A DNA stretch of 64,000 bases, taken from the NCBI GenBank assembly GCA_016223145.1, contig JACRPN010000006.1:56211-120210 (forward strand), given 5' to 3'. Of this stretch, positions 35,942 to 43,890 are shown one piece after another. The translations under genes and the position numbers were made by a program. The notes under the pieces were generated by a model. It was not told the origin of the DNA, made no database searches, and worked only from the letters and a program-made list of their open reading frames with translations. Within the stretch, counting starts at the first letter, position 1, and each line of letters starts with the position of its first letter. The DNA comes from Armatimonadota bacterium (GTDB lineage: Bacteria > Armatimonadota > Fimbriimonadia > Fimbriimonadales > Fimbriimonadaceae).

Positions 35942-36733
35942 TTACTGATCGGGCCTGCCGTCGGCAATGGTCGGCTTGCCCGACGCTTTCGGTGAGGAGG
36001 CGTCGCTGTTCGTCTTGTATTTCACGGTCGGCGCGGCGCCTCCCGACTCCTCGATGGCAGGGATGATGAGAACCTTGCCGCTGCCTTCATCAAAGGAGGT
36101 GAACCCACAACGCGGGCCGAGGTCTTCGAGCATTTCGAAGCCGGTCATGTTCGCATAGTTGATGGAAACCCGTGTCTCATTGACTCCCGGCGCGACCTCC
36201 AGCTTGAGGCTGCAGGTTCGGGCGATCAGCTCCAGAGCTTCGGATAGCGTGATTCCCGCAGATGACACCGATTGTGGTTTGAGGTAGTCGGCGATCTCGG
36301 GTTGCGCGGGGGTTGGGCTGTTCGGGTCGTATTTCGGGGGTTCGTAGGAGGGCCCGCGGTAGGAGACGGTTTCGGGGGGCGCAGTCTGGCTTTGGACAAC
36401 TCCGGAATCGGGCTTCGTTCCTTGTGAAGAAAACGCCCGGCTCGCAAAGAAGAAGCTGGCGACGCCCAAACATGCCAGCGCCGCGAACCCAAGGACCCAC
36501 ACGTAGCGTGACGGTGGAGGCGCTGCCTGAGCGGGCGCGCGGAATCGTGGCGGCAAGGCGTCATGGCTCACGCGGCGCCCCGCGCCTTTGAGATCCCTGA
36601 CCATCGCGATGCGCTTTCCGAGTTCCAGCGAGTGCTCGGGGAATCGGCCGTTGAAATCGGCGACCGCGTGGGGGTCGTCGCTCTCGGCCACGAGCCACAG
36701 CATCTTGTCCACGTCCGGGTGGATCCGCCTCAT
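35942..36733 (-). CDS. Membrane partner of the ECF sigma factor with STN-like periplasmic domain
   Basis: 263 residues from an ATG at 36733, overlapping the sigma stop by 4 bases. A short cytoplasmic N-terminus (HPDVDKMLWLVAESDDP, KRIAMVRDLK) is followed by one membrane helix (about 78-97, YVWVLGFAALACLGVASFFF), a Pro-rich linker, and a periplasmic domain (about 155-225) with GITLSEALELIARTCSLKLE and FEMLEDLGPRCGF, similar to STN/N0 domains of secretins and TonB receptors. Layout and coupling point to an anti-sigma-like regulator; a zinc-type anti-sigma motif is not seen. Confidence 0.6.
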   Translation of the reverse strand: MRRIHPDVDKMLWLVAESDDPHAVADFNGRFPEHSLELGKRIAMVRDLKGAGRRVSHDALPPRFRAPAQAAPPPSRYVWVLGFAALACLGVASFFFASRAFSSQGTKPDSGVVQSQTAPPETVSYRGPSYEPPKYDPNSPTPAQPEIADYLKPQSVSSAGITLSEALELIARTCSLKLEVAPGVNETRVSINYANMTGFEMLEDLGPRCGFTSFDEGSGKVLIIPAIEESGGAAPTVKYKTNSDASSPKASGKPTIADGRPDQ

Positions 36734-37323
36734 TCGGGCTCCTCCTCGTAGAAGGCGCGGAAGCGCTCGCGGGCGCGGTAGAGGCGGGTCTTGGCGGCGT
36801 TGACGCCACAACCGACGCTGTCGGCGATCTCTTGAAGCGAGAGCTCCTCCCAATAGAAGAGCACGAGAAGTACGCGGTCCTGGGGCGAGAGCCTCGCCAT
36901 GGCCGCCTGGACGCGAGGGTCGGCGGGCTGCTCGGCGGGCTCAGCGATCGCGCCGGCTGCTTCGTTCAGGGGGCGGTTGCGCTGGAGGCGTTTGTTGCGG
37001 CGCGCATACTGGATCGTACGGTTCACCGCTACTCGGAAGAGCCAGGTCCCGAACCGGGAGCGCCGATCGAAACGGGCCAGGTTTCTGTAGAGCAAGGCGA
37101 AGACTTCCTGGACGGCATCGGCGGCTTCGTCGGCGTCGCCGAGCACCCCCCGAGCCATCGCATAGACGCGGTCGTAATAGCGTGCGTACAGCTGATCAAA
37201 CGCGTGGGAATCACCTCCCAAGAAGCGCTCGACGAGGACGGAGTCTTCGTCGAAGGCCGGGGTGTTGCTGCGCTCGATCACTGCCGAAACCGACACAGCC
37301 TTTGGACGCGCCTTTAGGTTCAA
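36730..37323 (-). CDS. ECF-type sigma-70 factor
   Basis: 197 residues: region 2 (DQLYARYYDRVYAMARGVLG, EAADAVQEVFALLYRNLARF, RFGTWLFRVAVNRTIQYARR) and region 4 (LSPQDRVLLVLFYWEELSLQ, EIADSVGCGVNAAKTRLYRA) without region 3, as in extracytoplasmic-function sigma factors. It is coupled to a membrane-anchored partner that may hold it inactive. Its own promoter is not evident. Confidence 0.93.
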   Translation of the reverse strand: MNLKARPKAVSVSAVIERSNTPAFDEDSVLVERFLGGDSHAFDQLYARYYDRVYAMARGVLGDADEAADAVQEVFALLYRNLARFDRRSRFGTWLFRVAVNRTIQYARRNKRLQRNRPLNEAAGAIAEPAEQPADPRVQAAMARLSPQDRVLLVLFYWEELSLQEIADSVGCGVNAAKTRLYRARERFRAFYEEEPE

Positions 37324-37373
37324 CGGTTACTCCACATGAACAGACATTGACGGCAGATGGTTCGGTTCAGACG

Positions 37374-37407
37374 AAAAACTGCGCCCCCATTGTGCGAGGG
37401 CGCAGTT
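37374..37407 (-). terminator. Rho-independent terminator after the LolA/thioredoxin fusion
   Basis: On the minus strand a 10-bp G+C-rich stem (37377-37386 with 37398-37407) with an 11-base loop ends in a run of five T. Confidence 0.85.
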
Positions 37408-37423
37408 CTTTAGGGCAGACCAC

Positions 37424-38401
37424 TTACCGGCCCGCCAGTTGCAGGGCTTTCTTCATCTCACCCAGCACCTGGTCGGGGTTGGCGTAGCCGACGAACTTAT
37501 GAAACACATTGCCGTCGGGGGTCATGAACTTGACCAGAGGGATCGAGCTTGCTTCGTACTTCTTGGCAAGTTCGGGGTTCTCGTCCACGTCGATCTCGCA
37601 AAACACGAACTGCTTGCCGAACGCCTTGAACTCGGCCATTGGATAGACCTCGGCCTTCATCTTTTGGCACGGGGTGCACCATGTGGCGTCGAAGTCGACC
37701 ATCACAAGGCGGTTCGTCCGCTTGGCGAGCGCGAGCGCTTCATCCAGGTTGTGGAGCCACTTGTCCGAATAGCGCTCCTCCTCCGAAAGCTCTCGGGAGC
37801 CCGCCGGGGCGTTGAACGCAAACGCGGAGTCGTTGGCTGCGCCAAGGGTGAGGCTCTTGGTGACGATGACTTTCTGATCGTTGGAGTCGCCGTAGGTGAT
37901 CTCCGCCTGTCTGGCGAGGCCGGCCGCGTCGAGATAGTAGCTCACCTTGCGCTTGCCGCCGCTAAAGGTGGCTTCGACGACGTTGAACTGCTCGCCCTTG
38001 CGGGTCTTCACGCCGAGGGACTTGGTTGCCGCGCGATCCAGCGCGTGCGCATCGAAGAACGGCGCCCAGAGGGCGACCGCTTCATCCTGGAAGAGGGCAG
38101 CCAGCGAGCCGGGGTTCTGCGGATCGCGGTAGTAGGTCTTTGCCTGCTTGTCGTAGGTCAAGATGGTCTTTCCGTCCGCGACGATGATCGACACGGGGGT
38201 CTCGATCCGCGCCTTGTCGGGCTTGGCGAGGGTCACGTCGAAGCTCGCCATGGTGCCGCTGACGCTTCCCGCTTGATAGGTGGCCTTGAGGCCTTGTGCG
38301 CCGTTCAGCGCTTTGACGAAACCCGAGAGCAAGCCGCCACTCTGCGCTGCAAGGGCAAGGGCCGCCGTTCCAAAAATGCTCAGACCAATGAACTTTCGCA
38401 T
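37424..38401 (-). CDS. LolA-like domain fused to thioredoxin
   Basis: 325 residues: a signal peptide (FIGLSIFGTAALALAAQ), a LolA/DUF2092-like half-barrel domain (about 25-205; FDVTLAKPDKARIETPVSII, TYDKQAKTYYRDPQ, KVSYYLDAAGLARQAEITYG), then a thioredoxin domain with the redox motif WCTPC (241-245) and SIPLVKFMTPDG near the cis-Pro. The Trx active site is complete. A periplasmic redox protein that also holds a lipid-type pocket is suggested; the fusion is unusual. A terminator follows. Confidence 0.85.
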   Translation of the reverse strand: MRKFIGLSIFGTAALALAAQSGGLLSGFVKALNGAQGLKATYQAGSVSGTMASFDVTLAKPDKARIETPVSIIVADGKTILTYDKQAKTYYRDPQNPGSLAALFQDEAVALWAPFFDAHALDRAATKSLGVKTRKGEQFNVVEATFSGGKRKVSYYLDAAGLARQAEITYGDSNDQKVIVTKSLTLGAANDSAFAFNAPAGSRELSEEERYSDKWLHNLDEALALAKRTNRLVMVDFDATWCTPCQKMKAEVYPMAEFKAFGKQFVFCEIDVDENPELAKKYEASSIPLVKFMTPDGNVFHKFVGYANPDQVLGEMKKALQLAGR

Positions 38402-38516
38402 CGTTCCCTCCTCGGCGCAACAGCAAACTTCGGCGCCGAACCGTTGAATTCATGATACATGACGTCTTGGCGGTTGGAGTGACATTCTGAAAACTTGCGC
38501 GGGCCATAATTCGGGT

Positions 38517-39875
38517 GTGGCCAACTCAGGGAAGAGACTCGGCTGGTTCATCGCGGGGCTTGCAGCGCTGCATTTCGTTTTGGCGCTGGGGTTCGCGTCG
38601 GTCACGCCGTACCGTGCTGCGGGAGTACTAAGGTTCCAGGGTGGCCAGCAGGTGCCCGACGTCGGCGCGCCTGACGAGCGACAGCACGCGAACTACATCC
38701 AGCACCTTTTGGACGGCAAGGGATTGCCAACGCTGGTGGCTGGGGACTTCGAGAACTATGAGTCTCACCAGCCGCCGCTTTACTACCTTACCGCCGCCGG
38801 CTGGGCCAAGGCGCTGGGTGTTTCCGACGTTTCGGACCGCAGCGCGGGCCTTAGGCTACGAAGCCTGAACGCCCTCATCGGCGCTGCAGGGGTCGTTGGT
38901 GTTTTTTTTCTGGCTTGGTGGGGTCGGCGGAACCTTGGGATCGCCTTCGGGGCGGCGGGATTCGCGGCGCTTCTTCCCTCGAACCTTGGCCTGAGCGGCT
39001 CGGCGTCGAACGACCCTCTGCTGATCGCTCTGTGTACTTGGACGCTTGCGCTTTGCGTTCTGTGCATCCGAGATGGCTGGTCTTTGAAACGGGCCATCGG
39101 GATCGGCTTGTTGGCGGGTCTTGCTGTTCTTTCGAAGACTTCCGCCGTAGCGCTCTTGCCGATTCTCGCCCTGGTGTGGTGGCTTTCCGCGAAGGCCGGC
39201 AAAGGGCCGAACTGGAAGTGCGTCGCGGCCGTATCGCTTCCGCTCTTGGTGCTTGTCACACCCCTGTTTCTGCGCAATCAGTCACTCTACGGCGACCCGT
39301 TGGCGCTGAGCGCGTTTACCAAGGCGTTCCCCAATTCGCCCTCCCCTCAGAGGGACGCCCCCGTAACCTTGGCTCCTTTGTTTGACCAGGTCGAGCCCGC
39401 GTGGGCGCCCGGTTGGCTCAAGTACTGGTCCGGCTTCAACGAAATCGGTTTGGGCGTCGGGTGGTGGACGCTTCGAGGCTTCTTCGGAGCGTTCGGCTAC
39501 ATGGACATCTTCATGCACGGCCGAATCTACGGCGCTTTGGGGCTGTTGCTGTTGTTGGTGTTCGTCGCTTCTTGGTTGCCAGATCGTTCGGAGGAGGCGA
39601 CGGCCGCGAAGTCGGCAAGGCTACTGGGGCAGTTGTTTGCCGTTTTGATTGTCCTGTTCTTCCTTAGGTTCAACACGCAGTACTTCCAGGCACAAGCGCG
39701 GTATCTGTTGCCCGCGCTGGGGCCGATTTCGCTTGCCGTGAGCATCGGTGTGGTGCGGCTCGCCAAAGCCAAGGCGGAGGTCGGTGCCTGGATCATCGGG
39801 GCGCTGCTGCTCGCCATCGACATAGGGCTGCTTACGTGGCTCCCTGGAGAGTTCGCCAAGCGCGTGACGCCGTAG
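38517..39875 (+). CDS. GT-C/DUF2142-like polytopic membrane protein
   Basis: 452 residues, GTG start, about 10-12 membrane helices. The first periplasmic loop has DERQHANYIQHLLDGKG and ESHQPPLYYLTAAGWAK, typical of GT39/DUF2142-type glycosyltransferases using lipid-linked sugars. The rest is a hydrophobic GT-C core with the usual short C-terminal part. It probably transfers a sugar to proteins or lipids at the outer face of the inner membrane. No strong ribosome-binding site is seen. Confidence 0.75.
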   Translation: MANSGKRLGWFIAGLAALHFVLALGFASVTPYRAAGVLRFQGGQQVPDVGAPDERQHANYIQHLLDGKGLPTLVAGDFENYESHQPPLYYLTAAGWAKALGVSDVSDRSAGLRLRSLNALIGAAGVVGVFFLAWWGRRNLGIAFGAAGFAALLPSNLGLSGSASNDPLLIALCTWTLALCVLCIRDGWSLKRAIGIGLLAGLAVLSKTSAVALLPILALVWWLSAKAGKGPNWKCVAAVSLPLLVLVTPLFLRNQSLYGDPLALSAFTKAFPNSPSPQRDAPVTLAPLFDQVEPAWAPGWLKYWSGFNEIGLGVGWWTLRGFFGAFGYMDIFMHGRIYGALGLLLLLVFVASWLPDRSEEATAAKSARLLGQLFAVLIVLFFLRFNTQYFQAQARYLLPALGPISLAVSIGVVRLAKAKAEVGAWIIGALLLAIDIGLLTWLPGEFAKRVTP

Positions 39876-40014
39876 ACGGGGCGCAGATTGAAAGCGACGG
39901 TGGCCGGTCTGGTTTCAGGACCAAAGCCGGAAACAGGGTTGACGCGCCGTTTGGAACCTATTGAGCGTCGTCTCAGGTAGAAAAGACTAGCTTTCGACGA
40001 AGGTGTCATTCACG

Positions 40015-42306
40015 ATGTTGTTCGCACGCTTATCTTTAGGTTTGGCCACTGCCCTTGCCGCCTCGTCCGTTCTTGGGCAAGACACAGGGAAGGTCGTCGA
40101 CTTCGAGGCCAAGGCTACGACGGTCAAGTCGCTTCTTGCCCAGTTGTCCAAACAGACTGGCGTTGCGCTCTCTTGCTCGAACCAAGTGCAGAACGACGTC
40201 GTCCTTCTGCGCGCCAGGGGCCAGTCGCTGGACGCGCTGATGGCCAAACTCGCGGAGGTCACCACAAGCAGGTGGGAAAGGAGCGGCAACGGATTCAACC
40301 TAAACAGGGACCTCGACAAGGTGAAAATCGAGGACGCCAAGTACCTCGACTACCGAGCCCATGCGATCCTGCAGGAGCTGGACAAGAGCGCCCAGGAGCT
40401 CAAGAAACAGGGCGGATTCGACGCGAATAAGGCCGCCAACGACACCTCTCCCGGCCGCGCCTCGATCGAGACCAATGAAAACGGCAAGACGACCCAGTTT
40501 AGGCTCCCCAACCCCAACGAGGCGCCGATCGGCCGCGCCTTGATGCGGATTCTCGCGTCTCTGAACGCCCGCGACCTCGCGGCCATCCCGGAAGGCTCGC
40601 GAAACGTATTCGCAACCAATCCGACGCGCATGCAGCGCCCCATGCCCGCGGCGGCCAATCCGGCTCTGCAGACGTTCCTTCAGGAGCAAGAGGCCTACGT
40701 CCGCGCGGCGGGCCAGCCCGAATCGGGCAACTCGGGCAGCGAGATTCTTTTTCTCGGCGGCGAGTCGCGCCCACTGTCGTTCCAGGGCGGGTTTGGGAAG
40801 GCGCTGCTGATCTTCTACAGGGCGCCGGGGCAGGAGGGGCTTCAGGTAGAACTCAAGATCGCCGATTCGACAGGGACCATTCGGGCGAGCCACTCCAAAT
40901 ATCTTGGGCCCAGGGGTGACAGCCGCAAAGCCGGCCAAACGCCTGCTGGGGCTGCCGGGGAATCGCCGATCGCCATCTCCGATCTTTCGAAACAGATCGC
41001 GGAGGCTCTGGGGGGTCCGATTCGGAACGGCCAGGGCGATACTTTTTCTTTCACGGCGACGTCAGGCGGCGGGGGCGTCATGCGTGTGGTGGGTTCGCCT
41101 TTCGGCGCCCCGCAGGCCACCAAGCCGCTTACCAAGGAACTTCAGGCGTGGTTCTCGCGCCCCGACCAGAACGATCCGTTGTCATCGTTTGTGGCCGAAC
41201 TCATCACCGGACTGGACGCGAGCGGAAGCCTTGTGGCGCTCTTGCCGGACTCGCTGCTGATGCCCTTGGCGAGCCTCGCGAGCAAGCCGCTCAAACCTTC
41301 GGAGCTGAGGGAGTTGTTGTCCCGAGAGCAGTTGATGGCCGTGCGTCAGGATGGCGGGTGGACGGTCGTGCAGCCCCAATATCCGAGCTTGGCGAGGATA
41401 AGGCGGGTTGATCGGACGGCGTTCTCGAACATGCTCAGGGCGATCGAGAAGGATGGGATGCTCAGTCTGGATACGGCTGCGGCCTATGCGTCGGGCCGGA
41501 CGCAGCCGATGGCGAGCGGCATCGAGAGCCAGTGGGTGAACTTGGCGTACCCGCACGCCGCTCCAGCGTTCTCGAATGCGATCGGAAGCTGGCGCATGTA
41601 CCAGTTCTACGCGGTGCTCGATCCGGGGCGAAGGGCGATGCTGAGGGATCGCGGAGAGGTGGCCGTCGGCGGGCCCTCTGTGAATCAGCAGGCCGCACTC
41701 TCGACGATGGTCTTTCACGACCCAATGGGTCCGAGCAGGAGGCAGATCGAGGCTCCGATGCCGACTCAGGGAGCTCAGCGACAACGAACCCAAGTGGCGA
41801 CCCGATCGATTGTGGCTACGGGCTCCGACGCGATGGAGTTCATGCCGATGTTCGACCTCTCGATGAATCTCTCCGATGAACGGACCGAGATGCTCCCGAA
41901 CGGCTTGAACCCGAACGGGGTTGCCAAGCTGAACGGCGACGTCCAGGAGGGTCTCTATGCCACCCAATCGAGCGGTGGCGGGCGTTTCTTTACGGCGCAG
42001 GAATATGGGATGTATATGGGCCTTGCGGGCGGTCCCGCAGGGCAGTACTTCCCTCAGTACAGCCACTTCAGGCCGGCGCGGATCACTAGGATGAACTTCA
42101 TGTTCGAGCTGAGCGACATCGCCACGCTTGCGAAGTCCCTCACCGAGGAGGCTGTGGATCTGAAGCAGCAGGCGGTGGCTTGGAACCTCGTGAATCCGGC
42201 GATTCGTCGGGCGGCCGAGGAGCACAAGGCGCAGATGGACAACGCCAACCGGAAGATGGACCTCCGGATAGGCGGAGTGGCGATCCCGCCCCCGCCGGCC
42301 CGGTAG
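40015..42306 (+). CDS. Exported 764-residue protein with STN-like N-terminal domain
   Basis: Starts at the ATG (40015) or an in-frame GTG at 40003; the ATG gives the signal MLFARLSLGLATALAASSVL. After it comes an STN/N0-like domain (about 25-100; VVDFEAKATTVKSLLAQLSK, VALSCSNQVQNDVVLLRARG, DALMAKLAEVTTSRWE), then a ~650-residue beta-rich region that I do not recognise. Large parts are Ala/Pro/Gln-rich. A secretin-like or receptor-like protein is possible; the C-terminal barrel of a secretin is not seen. Confidence 0.6.
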   Translation: MLFARLSLGLATALAASSVLGQDTGKVVDFEAKATTVKSLLAQLSKQTGVALSCSNQVQNDVVLLRARGQSLDALMAKLAEVTTSRWERSGNGFNLNRDLDKVKIEDAKYLDYRAHAILQELDKSAQELKKQGGFDANKAANDTSPGRASIETNENGKTTQFRLPNPNEAPIGRALMRILASLNARDLAAIPEGSRNVFATNPTRMQRPMPAAANPALQTFLQEQEAYVRAAGQPESGNSGSEILFLGGESRPLSFQGGFGKALLIFYRAPGQEGLQVELKIADSTGTIRASHSKYLGPRGDSRKAGQTPAGAAGESPIAISDLSKQIAEALGGPIRNGQGDTFSFTATSGGGGVMRVVGSPFGAPQATKPLTKELQAWFSRPDQNDPLSSFVAELITGLDASGSLVALLPDSLLMPLASLASKPLKPSELRELLSREQLMAVRQDGGWTVVQPQYPSLARIRRVDRTAFSNMLRAIEKDGMLSLDTAAAYASGRTQPMASGIESQWVNLAYPHAAPAFSNAIGSWRMYQFYAVLDPGRRAMLRDRGEVAVGGPSVNQQAALSTMVFHDPMGPSRRQIEAPMPTQGAQRQRTQVATRSIVATGSDAMEFMPMFDLSMNLSDERTEMLPNGLNPNGVAKLNGDVQEGLYATQSSGGGRFFTAQEYGMYMGLAGGPAGQYFPQYSHFRPARITRMNFMFELSDIATLAKSLTEEAVDLKQQAVAWNLVNPAIRRAAEEHKAQMDNANRKMDLRIGGVAIPPPPAR

Positions 42307-42339
42307 CGGTGCCGGCCCCTTGGTCTGTCAGCGGCCTGA

Positions 42340-42422
42340 CGCCCTCACCCGGTTCACTGCGTTCCCCGATGGAACCGGGGCGGGCACCGATTTCTCCCAC
42401 GGGTGGAGAGGTGGTACACCGG
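42340..42422. repeat. ~82-bp dispersed repeat (copy 2)
   Basis: The minus strand of this stretch aligns without gaps with 60911-60993 (CCACCTCYCC, then TCGGTG and GCCCCGGTTCCA, AACCG, GAGGG) at roughly three quarters identity by eye. Confidence 0.75.
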
Positions 42423-42429
42423 ACTCCAG

Positions 42430-42484
42430 ACCCCAGACCTCGCACATCAGACCTCGCACCTCGGACCTCGGACCTCGGACCTCT
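42430..42484. repeat. 9-bp tandem array (GACCTCGGA/GACCTCGCA units)
   Basis: Five or more units of CAGACCTCG/GACCTCGGA in the rmuC leader. The same family occurs at 44117-44142 and 46075-46319. Confidence 0.85.
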
Positions 42485-42564
42485 GCTTCGACAAAACCGG
42501 TCGACACAAGTGCGCCGATCTGCGTTACAATGATTCTCCGGGCCCTGGGCCTATAGGGCGCAAG

Positions 42565-43860
42565 ATGAATGACCAATTGATGATCCTGCTCGCGACGCTG
42601 ATTCCGCTTGGCGGCGTGATAGCGATGCTGATTTCGCTTTGGTCGAAAGATCGAAAATCGCTTACCGAGGCGGTCGAGGGCCGCGCCAAGGCGGAGGCAG
42701 AGGTCGCCGCCATCCGGAAGACAACCGACGACGCCCAGAAGGCGTTTGAAGCTGTTGCCGCCGAAGCGCTGAAGAGCAACAGCACGGCCTTTCTCGACCT
42801 TGCCAAACGGGAGCTTGAGCGAAGCACCAAGGACGCAGCCGTCGGCTTCTCCAAGGAAACCGGCGAGGTCAAAAAGCTCGTGGACCCCCTGCAGAAGGCG
42901 CTTGAGAAGTATGAACAGCAAATCGGAGACATGGAACGGCGGCGGCACCACGCGTTCGGCGAAATTAAGGAGCAGCTTGAAAACGTCGTGCTGCGAAGCG
43001 GGGAAGTGGCGAAGCAGACGGAAGGGCTGAAGGCCGCGCTGACGAGGCCGCATGTGCGGGGGCGTTGGGGCGAGATCCAGCTCAAGAACTGCGTGGAACT
43101 GGCCGGCATGTCGGAGTATTGCGATTTCAGCCTGCAGGAGTCCTCGCGTAACGATGACGGCGCCTTGCTTCGGCCCGACATGGTCGTCAAGATGCCTGCG
43201 GGGCGCAGGATTGCCGTGGACGCCAAGGTCTCGATGGCAGCGTTTGAGTCCTATATTGATGCCCGGACCGACGATGAGCGACGCGCGGCGCTGGAAAGCC
43301 ACGGGAGGCACATTCGCGACCATGTGACCCGGCTCTCGCGAAAGGAGTATTGGCTGCTGGCCGAAACGCCCGATTTCGTGGTGATGTTCCTGCCGAACGA
43401 GTCGTTCCTTTATGCGGCGCTTGAGACCCAGCCGGACCTGATCGAGACGGCTCTCCGCGACAAGGTGCTCATCGCCTCGCCGCCGAATCTGGTGGGGCTC
43501 CTAAAGGTGATTTACTTCGGCTGGCACGAGCAAAAGCTCGCGCAGGACGCGAAGAAAATCGCCGATGCGGGTAAGGAACTGCACAAGCGGATCGCCGACC
43601 TGATGACGAACTTCCACAGGCTCGACAAGGCGCTGGACCAGGCGCGCGAGGCCTATAACACCGCGGCACACAACCTGAACCACAAAGTGGCCGCCAGCGC
43701 GCGCAAGCTGGAAGTGCTGGGCGCCAAGAGCGACAAGGTGATCGAGGAGTTGGCGGTCGCCTCGCTGCCGCAGAGTTCTTTCGACGGCGTGCTCGAGGGC
43801 GATGTGATCGAGCTTTCCGATGAAGCGATCCTGGCGCTTGAAGAACCTGAAGCGACTTAA
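42565..43860 (+). CDS. rmuC: RmuC-family DNA recombination protein
   Basis: 431 residues from an ATG at 42565 (the frame runs into repeats upstream). One N-terminal membrane helix (LLATLIPLGGVIAMLISLW), a long coiled coil (about 35-130), and the RmuC core with HVRGRWGEIQLKNCVELAGM, RIAVDAKVSMAAFESYIDA and EYWLLAETPDFVVMFLPNES. RmuC proteins limit rearrangements at inverted repeats, notable in a repeat-rich genome. Confidence 0.93.
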   Translation: MNDQLMILLATLIPLGGVIAMLISLWSKDRKSLTEAVEGRAKAEAEVAAIRKTTDDAQKAFEAVAAEALKSNSTAFLDLAKRELERSTKDAAVGFSKETGEVKKLVDPLQKALEKYEQQIGDMERRRHHAFGEIKEQLENVVLRSGEVAKQTEGLKAALTRPHVRGRWGEIQLKNCVELAGMSEYCDFSLQESSRNDDGALLRPDMVVKMPAGRRIAVDAKVSMAAFESYIDARTDDERRAALESHGRHIRDHVTRLSRKEYWLLAETPDFVVMFLPNESFLYAALETQPDLIETALRDKVLIASPPNLVGLLKVIYFGWHEQKLAQDAKKIADAGKELHKRIADLMTNFHRLDKALDQAREAYNTAAHNLNHKVAASARKLEVLGAKSDKVIEELAVASLPQSSFDGVLEGDVIELSDEAILALEEPEAT

Positions 43861-43890
43861 TCCAGCTTGGCGCCTTGGCCCGTCTTGCCG

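Noticed and set aside
42403..42564. N-terminal extension of RmuC
   Set aside because: Made of the 9-bp repeat array; the ATG at 42565 begins the conserved membrane helix.
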